A stretch of 5,333 nt of DNA from Clostridia bacterium (GCA_017553065.1 JAFZND010000059.1:1-5333), one strand, 5' to 3'. Shown: positions 1 to 5,333, counted from the first letter of the stretch. Notes: generated by a model not told the origin, from the letters alone. Translations and numbers: made by a program.

Positions 1-820
1 ACCCCGCTAATATTTCTGCAATATTTAATTTAATAATATCTTCTTCATCTTGTGTTAGTGCAGTTTTATATGCCCACGCATAACTACTATCTGCAATGTA
101 TCCATCCTCGACAGCAGTTTTTGGATTAGATTCTGTATCTACAGTGATACTATACCTATTGCCTGCGATACTATTCCACAATTGCAATGTGCTAGTTGTA
201 CCTGAAGTCTCAGATAATTTATCTAGCCAAGACACATGTGCCATATCTGACAAATTATAACTATTTACTTCACTACCCCTATCATCAATCAATGCCTTTA
301 CTGGGTGGGACACATACTTATTTGAACCATACAAGCTACTTGTAATATCTTTATCAGTTCTACCAGCAGGGTTTCCATATACAAAATTTAATCTTGTATA
401 CAAATCAAGGCCAAACGCATCTATTTCAGCTTTTACAAGCTCTGCAAAAGTTACTTCAGAAGTTGAAGACACATAATCATTTATAAATTTACCATCTGCA
501 CCCGGATCAACAAATACATATACATCATCAAACAAAGTATTAGCAAATTCTGCTGTTTTCTCTTTCATTTGCTCGGTATCTTGAACATCAATACCAGACA
601 AATCAGGTTTTACCGCTGAATATATATGCTTAGCACTAGCCGCTTTTTGTGCAGACTCAACCTTATCTTTTAATTCATTTGGGTCGCTTGTTCCTGCATA
701 CTGCTGTGCAGTAGGACTACCGCTATAATCGGATTGAGCGCATCCAACAATTGATGTCAACGCTGTGACACCAACAAGGGCAAATGTTGCTAGTTTTTTG
801 AATAATCCCTTTTTCTTCAT
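1..820 (-). CDS. Predicted secreted lipoprotein of unknown function, 3' end outside the window
   Basis: The frame is open for 273 codons from an ATG at 820 and runs off the left edge without a stop. The N-terminus is a classic bacterial lipoprotein signal: a basic stretch (MKKKGLFKK), a hydrophobic core to about residue 25, and a lipobox ending IVGC with the lipidated cysteine at residue 27. A flexible Ser/Gly/Thr/Gln-rich stretch follows (about 28-48), then a mostly soluble domain rich in Asp, Ser and Thr. This suggests a protein anchored to the outer face of the membrane. I do not recognise the domain and assign no function. The start is well supported: AAAGGAG (833-827) lies six bases upstream, and a good promoter (843-871) precedes it. 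That promoter suggests a separate transcription unit from punA. The codons are AT-biased like the neighbours, with no sign of recent transfer. Confidence 0.85.
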   Translation of the reverse strand, partial: MKKKGLFKKLATFALVGVTALTSIVGCAQSDYSGSPTAQQYAGTSDPNELKDKVESAQKAASAKHIYSAVKPDLSGIDVQDTEQMKEKTAEFANTLFDDVYVFVDPGADGKFINDYVSSTSEVTFAELVKAEIDAFGLDLYTRLNFVYGNPAGRTDKDITSSLYGSNKYVSHPVKALIDDRGSEVNSYNLSDMAHVSWLDKLSETSGTTSTLQLWNSIAGNRYSITVDTESNPKTAVEDGYIADSSYAWAYKTALTQDEEDIIKLNIAEILAG

Positions 821-842
821 AGGTAACTCCTTTACTAGTTAT

Positions 843-871
843 ATTGTACTAAATGTTTATAAAAATGTAAA
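843..871 (-). promoter_or_regulatory. SigA-type promoter for the lipoprotein gene
   Basis: On the minus strand a -35 TTTACA (871-866, five of six consensus bases) is followed by a 17-base spacer and a -10 TACAAT (848-843, five of six). Transcription would start near 836, giving a leader of about 16 bases that contains the AAAGGAG ribosome binding site. This is the closest match to consensus among the promoters seen in the window. Its -35 lies inside the weak hairpin that follows punA. Confidence 0.65.
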
Positions 872-880
872 TACATTTTT
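861..880 (-). terminator. Weak AT-only hairpin after punA, possible terminator
   Basis: Arms 861-869 and 872-880 are perfectly complementary (nine pairs, tiny loop) and lie five bases beyond the punA stop. On the minus strand the 3' arm ends in a run of five T. The stem has only one G-C pair, so it would be a weak terminator. It overlaps the -35 region of the lipoprotein promoter and may simply be AT-rich promoter DNA. Confidence 0.25.
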
Positions 881-885
881 TTAAA

Positions 886-1731
886 TTACATATTTGCAAC
901 AAAATTTAGTATAATTTCTTTCAATTTTGGTTTACATTCATTAGCTGTAGCTACAACTTCTGCATGGCTAAGTGGTTTAGGAAGTATTCCTGCTGCCATA
1001 TTTGTAATAAGCGATAGTGCAGCAACTTCCATACCATAATATCTTGCCATAATTACTTCGCATACGGTACTCATGCCCACTGCATCTGCTCCAAGCGTTC
1101 TAAATGCACGCACTTCTGCAGGCGTTTCATAGTTTGGACCAGATGTTTGAAGATATGTGCCAACATGGCATTTTGCTCCAGCTTTTGCACAAATTGATTT
1201 CAATTTGGAAATATACTCTTTGTTGTATGGCTCAGACATATCTGTAAATTTAACAGTTCCATCATCTTCCACATTACCAATAAGTGGATTTGCATAAAGC
1301 ATATTGATGTGGTCGTTAATAATCATAATGTCGCCAGGTTTATAACTTTCGTTTATACCACCAGCAGCATTACTTAGCACCAATTTTTTTACACCTAATG
1401 CATTCATTATTTTTACCAAAATTACTGTATCTTGAATGTCGTGGCCTTCATAATAATGGAATCTACCTTGCATTACACACACATTTTTACCAGCAAGTTT
1501 ACCAAAAATAAAGTTACCACTGTGACCTACAACGTGACATTTTGGCATTCCCTTAATTGATGAATAAGGCACAACAACTTGATTTTCAATCAAACTTGCT
1601 ACTACCTCACCCCAACCACTACCCAAAAACATCGCAATTTCTGGTGCAACGGTGATATAATTTTTTATTTTGTTCACAATTTTTTCAATTTGCTTTTCGG
1701 TAGTTTTTCTAAAGCGCTTTTCGTTAATCAT
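886..1731 (-). CDS. punA: Purine-nucleoside phosphorylase, low-molecular-mass (trimeric) family
   Basis: This 281-residue cytoplasmic enzyme splits purine (deoxy)ribonucleosides with phosphate into a free base and (deoxy)ribose 1-phosphate. The length is normal for the trimeric family. Visible signatures are the phosphate-binding GSG loop (37-39), VGHSG with His70, QGRFHYYEGH (88-97) with Arg90 and His92, the SNAAGG segment (120-125), PNYETPAEVR (199-208) with purine-binding Glu202, GMS with Met220, and ITNMAAG with Asn244. In this family Asn at that place goes with preference for 6-oxopurines (guanosine, inosine). The gene starts with an ATG overlapping the last eight bases of deoB, and AAGGAAG (1745-1739) inside deoB lies seven bases upstream. 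The two are therefore one operon and probably translationally coupled. DeoB uses the sugar phosphate that this enzyme releases. The sequence appears intact. Confidence 0.96.
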   Translation of the reverse strand: MINEKRFRKTTEKQIEKIVNKIKNYITVAPEIAMFLGSGWGEVVASLIENQVVVPYSSIKGMPKCHVVGHSGNFIFGKLAGKNVCVMQGRFHYYEGHDIQDTVILVKIMNALGVKKLVLSNAAGGINESYKPGDIMIINDHINMLYANPLIGNVEDDGTVKFTDMSEPYNKEYISKLKSICAKAGAKCHVGTYLQTSGPNYETPAEVRAFRTLGADAVGMSTVCEVIMARYYGMEVAALSLITNMAAGILPKPLSHAEVVATANECKPKLKEIILNFVANM

Positions 1732-2881
1732 TTTTCAACTTCCTTAAAAAAGATTTATCATATTTTTTTATTCCATAATGGTCCATAATACTCTTAGCAA
1801 TATTATCAAATCCATCTAACACTCCAAGATTTACTCCGTGTTTTAATGATTTAGAATAAATCATCAATGGAATGTATTCACGAGAATGGTCTGTGCTTGG
1901 AGTTGTAGGGTCGCAACCATGGTCTGCAGTAATCATTAAGATATCTTCATCATGCAAATTAGCAATAATGTCTGGAATTGACTTATCAATTTCAACTAAT
2001 GCATCTGCATATCCTTGTGGATTGTTTCTATGGCCATATAACATATCTGTATCGTTATAATTTGCAAACACAATTCCATTAAAATCTTTTCTTACTAGTT
2101 CTGCCATTTTTGCAATTGCTTCTGGATTTGAACGAGTATGATAGCTTTCTGTAATACCAACAAAATTAAAGATGTCTTCAATCTTACCAACACCAATTAC
2201 ATCATAACCTTTCTTTTTAAAATGTACAAGCATACTTGGTTTTGGTGGACTAAGTGCATAATCTTTACGGAATTCTGTACGATAGAATTTGCCAACTTCT
2301 CCATCAAATGGTCTTGCAATTATTCTACCTACAGAATTTTTACCCTTCATTATCTTTCTTGCAATTTCACATACTTTATACAACTCATCAAGCGAAAGAA
2401 CGCTCATATGGCATGCAATCTGCAACACAGAGTCTGCAGAAGTATAAATAATGGCACACTTTTGTTTCAAACTTTGCTCACCAAGGCGCGCAATAATTTC
2501 TGTGCCTGAAGCTACTTCATTGCCAATAAAATGAATTCCACATGCTTTTTCTAATTTCTTAACTAATTTTTCCGGAAAAGCATTTGGATACACAGGATAA
2601 GGATGTTTTAGTTTTATTCCACTAATTTCATAATGACCAGCAGTGGTATCTTTTGCAGGAGCAAATTCTTTTAATTTGCAATAATCGCCCACCACTTTTT
2701 CATTATGTTTTAAACATATTCCATCAATATCATACAAACCAAGAGATGCCATGTTAGGTAATTCAAACTTTACTTTGTTATAAGTGTTAACAAAAGTATT
2801 GCTACCTTCGTCACCAAATTTGTACGCATCAGGCAATTCACCTACGCCAAAACTATCAATTACAATCAAAAATGTACGCAT
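1724..2881 (-). CDS. deoB: Phosphopentomutase
   Basis: This cytoplasmic enzyme interconverts (deoxy)ribose 1-phosphate and 5-phosphate, linking nucleoside breakdown to the pentose phosphate pathway. At 385 residues it has the normal length for the alkaline-phosphatase-like DeoB family. The dimetal site looks complete by comparison with the Bacillus enzyme: Asp9 in VIDSFGVGELPDA, Asp279 and His284 in DTDMLYGHR, Asp320 and His321 in TADHGCDP, and His332 in STDHSRE. The KDTTAGHYE motif (77-85) carries the threonine that is phosphorylated in this family (Thr79 or Thr80). RPFDGEVGKFYRT and DYALSPPKPSML (about 190-218) are typical cap-domain segments. The start is an ATG at 2881 with AGAGGT (2893-2888) six bases upstream. 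The gene overlaps punA by 8 bases (ATGATTAA). In many spore formers xerD lies between spoIIM and this gene; here it does not. Confidence 0.96.
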   Translation of the reverse strand: MRTFLIVIDSFGVGELPDAYKFGDEGSNTFVNTYNKVKFELPNMASLGLYDIDGICLKHNEKVVGDYCKLKEFAPAKDTTAGHYEISGIKLKHPYPVYPNAFPEKLVKKLEKACGIHFIGNEVASGTEIIARLGEQSLKQKCAIIYTSADSVLQIACHMSVLSLDELYKVCEIARKIMKGKNSVGRIIARPFDGEVGKFYRTEFRKDYALSPPKPSMLVHFKKKGYDVIGVGKIEDIFNFVGITESYHTRSNPEAIAKMAELVRKDFNGIVFANYNDTDMLYGHRNNPQGYADALVEIDKSIPDIIANLHDEDILMITADHGCDPTTPSTDHSREYIPLMIYSKSLKHGVNLGVLDGFDNIAKSIMDHYGIKKYDKSFLRKLKND

Positions 2882-2904
2882 AAATCTACCTCTAATACAT
2901 TTTT

Positions 2905-2913
2905 ATTGTACCA
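2905..2913 (-). promoter_or_regulatory. Candidate extended -10 promoter for deoB-punA
   Basis: On the minus strand TGG-TACAAT (2913-2905) matches the extended -10 pattern TGnTAnAAT. No good -35 lies 16-18 bases upstream, as expected for an extended -10 promoter. Transcription would begin near 2898, about 16 bases before the deoB start codon and just upstream of its ribosome binding site. The gap from the spoIIM-like gene is 56 bases with no clear terminator, so read-through from upstream is also possible. Confidence 0.4.
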
Positions 2914-2937
2914 CAAAAAATCTAAATTAACTACTAA

Positions 2938-3558
2938 TTATACTATTATAGTTATTTTAACTAGCGGGAGAACAAAACACCAAATTAGTAACACAATCAC
3001 AAAGCATGCATACATAATCAAATATACTTTTGTGTAATTCATATTGCCCAAAGTACAGCCATACTTTTTGTATATTTTATATCTATAGATTGCCATACTA
3101 CTGAGTATTATGAGTATTGTATATAGAACCAAAGCAAATGGTAAAATTACTATCAAACCATTTAGAATGCCGGCAAAAGAAAATAATGCAATTAAGGCAA
3201 ATATTGTAAATCCAAGAATATATCCCAAAACAAAAAAGTACACATAATTAAGCAAGTTAAAAATTAATGAATTATTCAAAAAAATGATTGCCGCTATTAG
3301 CAATGAATAACAAATAAAATAGTTAAAAAATAGGCCAATACTTCCTCTGTCCCCACTTAAGAATTTAACCATATTTTTATCTGGGATATTTGAAATAGTT
3401 ATAACATCTGCATATTTAGAACATGAAAAAATACCTGTTACTATACCAACAACTAAAGCAATTGAAAGTGTAACAATATATGTTTTATATTTTTTAAAAA
3501 ATGTGAATAATGAGTTTTTAATTCTGTACGAATTTTGCTGAGATTTTACTGACTTCAT
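2938..3558 (-). CDS. spoIIM: Polytopic membrane protein, probable divergent SpoIIM (stage II sporulation protein M)
   Basis: This is a 206-residue integral membrane protein with a basic N-terminus and five likely membrane helices (about 26-46, 74-94, 102-126, 130-157 and 178-200). SpoIIM of Bacillus is 214 residues with a similar layout. It acts with SpoIID and SpoIIP in septal peptidoglycan removal and engulfment. The segment LGYILGFTIFALIALFSFAG followed by ILNGLIVILPF (111-141) resembles the GFTVGF...LPQN region of SpoIIM, but identity is low and the assignment leans on position, between spo0A and deoB. It could instead be an unrelated membrane protein. The start is uncertain. The ATG at 3558 is preferred, because the alternative TTG at 3573 lies inside a terminator stem. 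Neither start has a visible Shine-Dalgarno sequence, since the ATG directly follows seven T. Confidence 0.6.
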   Translation of the reverse strand: MKSVKSQQNSYRIKNSLFTFFKKYKTYIVTLSIALVVGIVTGIFSCSKYADVITISNIPDKNMVKFLSGDRGSIGLFFNYFICYSLLIAAIIFLNNSLIFNLLNYVYFFVLGYILGFTIFALIALFSFAGILNGLIVILPFALVLYTILIILSSMAIYRYKIYKKYGCTLGNMNYTKVYLIMYACFVIVLLIWCFVLPLVKITIIV

Positions 3559-3586
3559 AAAAAAACTAAGCAAATAATTGCTTAGT
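3559..3586 (-). terminator. Intrinsic terminator of spo0A, touching the spoIIM start codon
   Basis: On the minus strand the arms CTAAGCAA (3585-3578 gives the complement side, 3573-3566 the other) form eight perfect pairs around the four-base loop 3577-3574. Seven T (3565-3559) follow immediately. An outer A-T pair (3586/3565) extends the stem. It lies 29 bases past the spo0A stop, so it should end most spo0A transcripts. The T-run ends exactly where the next gene's ATG (3558) begins, leaving no room for a ribosome binding site. Confidence 0.8.
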
Positions 3587-3612
3587 ATAATATATGCTAG
3601 ATACAGCTAAAA
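3584..3612 (-). promoter_or_regulatory. Possible promoter for the spoIIM-like gene
   Basis: On the minus strand TATACT (3589-3584) is a good -10 box. The hexamer 17 bases upstream, TTTTAG (3612-3607), is a poor -35. The start point would fall near 3577, in the loop of the terminator hairpin. RNA from here would then lack the 5' arm and should not terminate. The leader would be about 19 bases with no Shine-Dalgarno sequence. The AT-rich context makes chance matches easy, so confidence is low. Confidence 0.3.
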
Positions 3613-3615
3613 TTA

Positions 3616-4371
3616 TTATGCATATTCTGCTTCTTTAATTATTTCTTCTTGTGAGACTTTATCTAATAAACATGCCAAAAATAATCTATTTGTAATTTTT
3701 CTTGTACCACTAGAAAATTCTTCTAGCCCACAATTTTTAAATTTTGTTACTGCATACGCTTTGTTTATTGCATTTCGAATACTTCTTTCAACATTTGAAG
3801 CAGTAGTATTATTTTTTGCTGCCACATATGGATAAACATCTGTAGTAAGACTGCCAAGATTAAAATCTTTATTGACACACACAGATATACACTCTTTAGC
3901 AAATTTAAATCCAACCCACTTTTGAGTAAATCCTAGTTTTGTTAAATAGTTATTTAACACAACATTCAATTTTTCATTGTTTACACACATAAGTTTGCTG
4001 TGCGAAATTAATTTATAATGATTCAGAATATTTTGTAATATTGACACCACTTGATTTGGGGCACAATAAATAAAATTTTCGTTTTTACAATATTCTTTCA
4101 CATCGTCAAAATTATTACCAACATATACAATAGCACTTCTTTTTAGTAAATCAGTGTTCATAAATTTTGTAATTGCATAAAATTCATCAATTGTATCTTT
4201 ACTAAAAAACAAAATACTAGATCTAATAAGCATTAGCTTATTAATCAATTCGTTAAATCCATTTATGTAAGATACTTCACAATTATATTTTAGTAATTCT
4301 TTTCTTAGATTGTATGCAAAATCGCAATCTTTTTTTACCAATAATAATACATTTGTTTTATTCTCTTCCAT
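3616..4371 (-). CDS. spo0A: Spo0A, sporulation master regulator, with a degenerate (pseudo-)receiver domain
   Basis: Spo0A is the DNA-binding response regulator that commits cells to sporulation. This copy has 251 residues (267 in Bacillus). The C-terminal DNA-binding domain (about 133-245) is clearly Spo0A: LGSLTTDVYPYVAAKNNTTA and then SNVERSIRNAI (192-202) as recognition helix, and TNRLFLACLLDKV near the end. The N-terminal domain (1-122) keeps an alternating receiver-like strand and helix pattern but lost the chemistry. By hand alignment the acidic pair (Asp10/11 in Bacillus) is Lys13-Lys14, the phosphoacceptor Asp is Ser57 (ILFFS), the switch Thr is Val84, and the Lys of the KP motif is Ala104 (Pro105 kept). 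In the recognition helix the usual SRVER reads SNVER. The start is firm: an ATG at 4371 with GAGGAG (4383-4378) six bases upstream. The upstream gap holds its own promoter, and a terminator follows. The gene looks under selection, not decayed, because the frame is intact. Confidence 0.93.
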   Translation of the reverse strand: MEENKTNVLLLVKKDCDFAYNLRKELLKYNCEVSYINGFNELINKLMLIRSSILFFSKDTIDEFYAITKFMNTDLLKRSAIVYVGNNFDDVKEYCKNENFIYCAPNQVVSILQNILNHYKLISHSKLMCVNNEKLNVVLNNYLTKLGFTQKWVGFKFAKECISVCVNKDFNLGSLTTDVYPYVAAKNNTTASNVERSIRNAINKAYAVTKFKNCGLEEFSSGTRKITNRLFLACLLDKVSQEEIIKEAEYA

Positions 4372-4377
4372 ACTTTT

Positions 4378-4398
4378 CTCCTCAGTTTACACTGGGAG
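4378..4398 (-). promoter_or_regulatory. Hairpin covering the spo0A ribosome binding site
   Basis: On the minus strand CTCCCAGT (4398-4391) pairs with ACTG-GGAG (4386-4383 and 4381-4378, one bulged A at 4382). The loop is the four bases GTAA (4390-4387), a GNRA-type tetraloop. The 3' arm contains GGAG of the spo0A Shine-Dalgarno sequence, so RNA holding the whole hairpin would have this site paired. The stem has eight pairs, five of them G-C. It is the only GC-rich element in a very AT-rich gap. Confidence 0.5.
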
Positions 4399-4425
4399 TA
4401 TATAACATTTTTTGTAAAAAGTAAA
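4397..4425 (-). promoter_or_regulatory. SigA-type promoter for spo0A
   Basis: On the minus strand a -35 TTTACT (4425-4420, four of six consensus bases) and a -10 TATACT (4402-4397, five of six) are separated by 17 bases. The start point would be near 4390, giving a leader of about 19 bases. That leader lacks the 5' arm of the hairpin covering the ribosome binding site. No sigma-H-type promoter (an important spo0A promoter in Bacillus) was seen in the gap. Confidence 0.5.
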
Positions 4426-4430
4426 TTATT

Positions 4431-4468
4431 TTGTACAAAACAAGTACAAAAATATATTTTTTGTACAA
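4431..4468. repeat. Cluster of three TTGTACAA-like boxes upstream of spo0A
   Basis: Two perfect palindromes TTGTACAA lie at 4431-4438 and 4461-4468, with a variant AAGTACAA at 4442-4449. Their centres are about 11 and 19 bases apart. The outer copies extend to the inverted pair TTGTACAAAA (4431-4440) and TTTTGTACAA (4459-4468). The boxes lie just upstream of the spo0A -35, a natural place for an activator or repressor. TTTTGTACAAAA matches the 0A-box core (TTTTGTCGAAAA) at 10 of 12 positions, but the two mismatches are the central CG. They may be operators for Spo0A itself or for another dimeric regulator. Confidence 0.5.
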
Positions 4469-4469
4469 T

Positions 4470-5333
4470 TTAGGTATTTATCATCCAATCAATATATATT
4501 CCAAATCCCTTAGTTGGATCATTTACAAATACATGTGTTACTGCACCAACTAATTTACCATCTTGTATAATTGGACTACCACTCATTCCTTGCACAATTC
4601 CACCTGTTTTGTCCAACAATCGCCTGTCTGTTACTCTTAAAACCATACTCTTCTCTTCTGCGGTATTTTGAAAATTTGTTTTAATTATTTCAATATCAAA
4701 CGACTCTATATTATATCCATCAATAGTACTTAAAATTTGTGCTTTACCAGGTTTTACGGTTAATCTACCACCAATGTTTGTTGTTTGCTTATCATTATTT
4801 AGTATATTATCTTGCACTACACTGCCAAACACGCCAAAATTAGTGTTTTTATCCACATTACCTTGTGGATTTGTGGTATTGAAAATACCCAACAACTCAC
4901 CTGGTGACCCCATTTGTCCTTTCTTTACACCAATCACATTAGCTTCATAAATATCACCACCAGTAACATCAAAGACCTGATTTGAACTATTAGTTATTGC
5001 ATGCCCCAAAGAACCAAATCTGCCCGTAGTTTCATTTACAAATGTAAGCGTACCAATGCCAGAAGCATCAGATTTGAGCCAAAGACCAATTTTGTATGTA
5101 TTGCTCTGCAAATCTAAAACAGGTGTTATATAAATTGTTTTTAATTCTCCATTTCTATTTATTTTTAATTCTATTTCTCCATTACTATATGAAGCCAAAT
5201 AGTCATTTACATCGCCAACATCATATATTTCAATATTGTCTATATGTGTTATGATGTCTCCAATTTTTAAACCACTAATTGCAAATGGACTCACTGCTCC
5301 TTCTTTTGTAATTATAAAATTGCTTCCAATAAC
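4470..5333 (-). CDS. spoIVB: SpoIVB, PDZ/S55-family serine protease (5' end outside the window)
   Basis: The frame is open from the right edge (codon 5333-5331) to a TAA at 4472-4470, giving the C-terminal 287 residues. Bacillus SpoIVB has about 425. In Bacillus this protease is made in the forespore, acts in the intermembrane space, and cuts SpoIVFA so that SpoIVFB can process pro-sigma-K. The fragment begins inside a PDZ domain (about 1-70, including GLKIGDIITHID) and continues into the S55 peptidase domain. The triad is visible by comparison with His236, Asp363 and Ser378 of Bacillus: His111 in GSLGHAI, Asp236 in VTDRRLL, and Ser251 in VQGMSGSPII. The ending GAVTHVFVNDPTKGFGIYID is highly typical. 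A GTG at 5294 is not the start, because homologous PDZ sequence continues upstream of it. It precedes spo0A by 98 bases, the usual order. Confidence 0.96.
   Translation of the reverse strand, partial: VIGSNFIITKEGAVSPFAISGLKIGDIITHIDNIEIYDVGDVNDYLASYSNGEIELKINRNGELKTIYITPVLDLQSNTYKIGLWLKSDASGIGTLTFVNETTGRFGSLGHAITNSSNQVFDVTGGDIYEANVIGVKKGQMGSPGELLGIFNTTNPQGNVDKNTNFGVFGSVVQDNILNNDKQTTNIGGRLTVKPGKAQILSTIDGYNIESFDIEIIKTNFQNTAEEKSMVLRVTDRRLLDKTGGIVQGMSGSPIIQDGKLVGAVTHVFVNDPTKGFGIYIDWMINT

Noticed and set aside
843..849. TTGTAC motifs at 844-849 and 2906-2911 as further copies of the spo0A box
   Set aside because: Each is the complement of a G followed by the -10 box TACAAT and lacks the second half of the palindrome, so promoter sequence explains it.
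2138..2509. Plus-strand open frame of 123 codons, and smaller ones at 1579-1788, 1872-2060 and 2254-2451
   Set aside because: All lie antisense to well-conserved deoB or punA sequence, I saw no clear ribosome binding site before the longest, and the translations look like random Cys/Phe/Tyr-rich shadow protein.
3571..3573. TTG start for the spoIIM-like gene, five codons upstream of the chosen ATG
   Set aside because: It lies within the terminator stem, has no ribosome binding site, and adds no conserved sequence.
4195..4197. Asp59 of Spo0A as a replacement phosphoacceptor
   Set aside because: It falls two residues past the aligned position, in the loop after strand 3, and the acidic pair and conserved Lys it would need are absent. 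Only a structure model could revive this.
4444..4466. AT-only hairpin just after spoIVB (GTACAAAAA pairing with TTTTTGTAC) as a spoIVB terminator
   Set aside because: The stem has only two G-C pairs and is not followed by a clean T-run on the minus strand. The repeated palindromes fit protein-binding sites better.
4372..4469. Canonical 0A box (TGTCGAA) or sigma-H promoter upstream of spo0A, as in Bacillus
   Set aside because: Neither TGTCGAA nor its complement occurs in the gap, and no AGGA-like -35 with a GAAT -10 at proper spacing was found. The AGGAG present is the ribosome binding site.
5292..5294. GTG as the start of spoIVB
   Set aside because: The PDZ domain continues in frame upstream to the window edge, and there is no need for an internal start.

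Overview
The window is strongly AT-rich and carries only leftward (minus-strand) genes. Its core is a run of sporulation genes followed by two nucleoside-salvage genes: spoIVB (5' end cut off by the window edge), spo0A, a spoIIM-like membrane protein gene, deoB, punA, and then a lipoprotein gene that runs off the left edge. spoIVB-spo0A and spoIIM-(xerD)-deoB-punA neighbourhoods are typical of endospore-forming Firmicutes. Together with the low GC, this points to a spore-forming or formerly spore-forming member of the Clostridia. I cannot place it more finely.

Layout in transcription order, right to left. At 5333-4470 is the C-terminal 287 residues of the SpoIVB PDZ/S55 protease, with its catalytic His, Asp and Ser in place. 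A 98-base gap (4469-4372) holds three TTGTACAA-like boxes, a SigA-type promoter and a hairpin that would cover the spo0A ribosome binding site. At 4371-3616 is Spo0A, with a well-kept DNA-binding domain but a receiver domain that has lost every phosphorylation-chemistry residue. A clear intrinsic terminator (3586-3559) sits directly against the start codon of the SpoIIM-like gene (3558-2938). An extended -10 promoter precedes deoB (2881-1724), which overlaps punA (1731-886) by 8 bases. A good SigA promoter then drives the lipoprotein gene (820 to beyond 1).

How the genes work together: SpoIVB is the forespore signalling protease that triggers sigma-K processing (known in Bacillus). Spo0A is the master switch for entry into sporulation. 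SpoIIM belongs to the engulfment machinery. DeoB and PunA together convert purine (deoxy)nucleosides to free bases plus (deoxy)ribose 5-phosphate.

The most interesting point is the Spo0A protein. By hand alignment the acidic pair is Lys-Lys, the phosphoacceptor Asp is Ser, and the conserved Thr and Lys are Val and Ala. This suggests a master regulator that cannot be switched by a phosphorelay. A second point is that spo0A and the spoIIM-like gene share an architecture: a TATACT -10 box overlaps the 5' arm of a hairpin, so read-through RNA would contain the hairpin and locally started RNA would not. The xerD gene often found between spoIIM and deoB is absent. No RNA genes, mobile elements or CRISPR arrays were seen.
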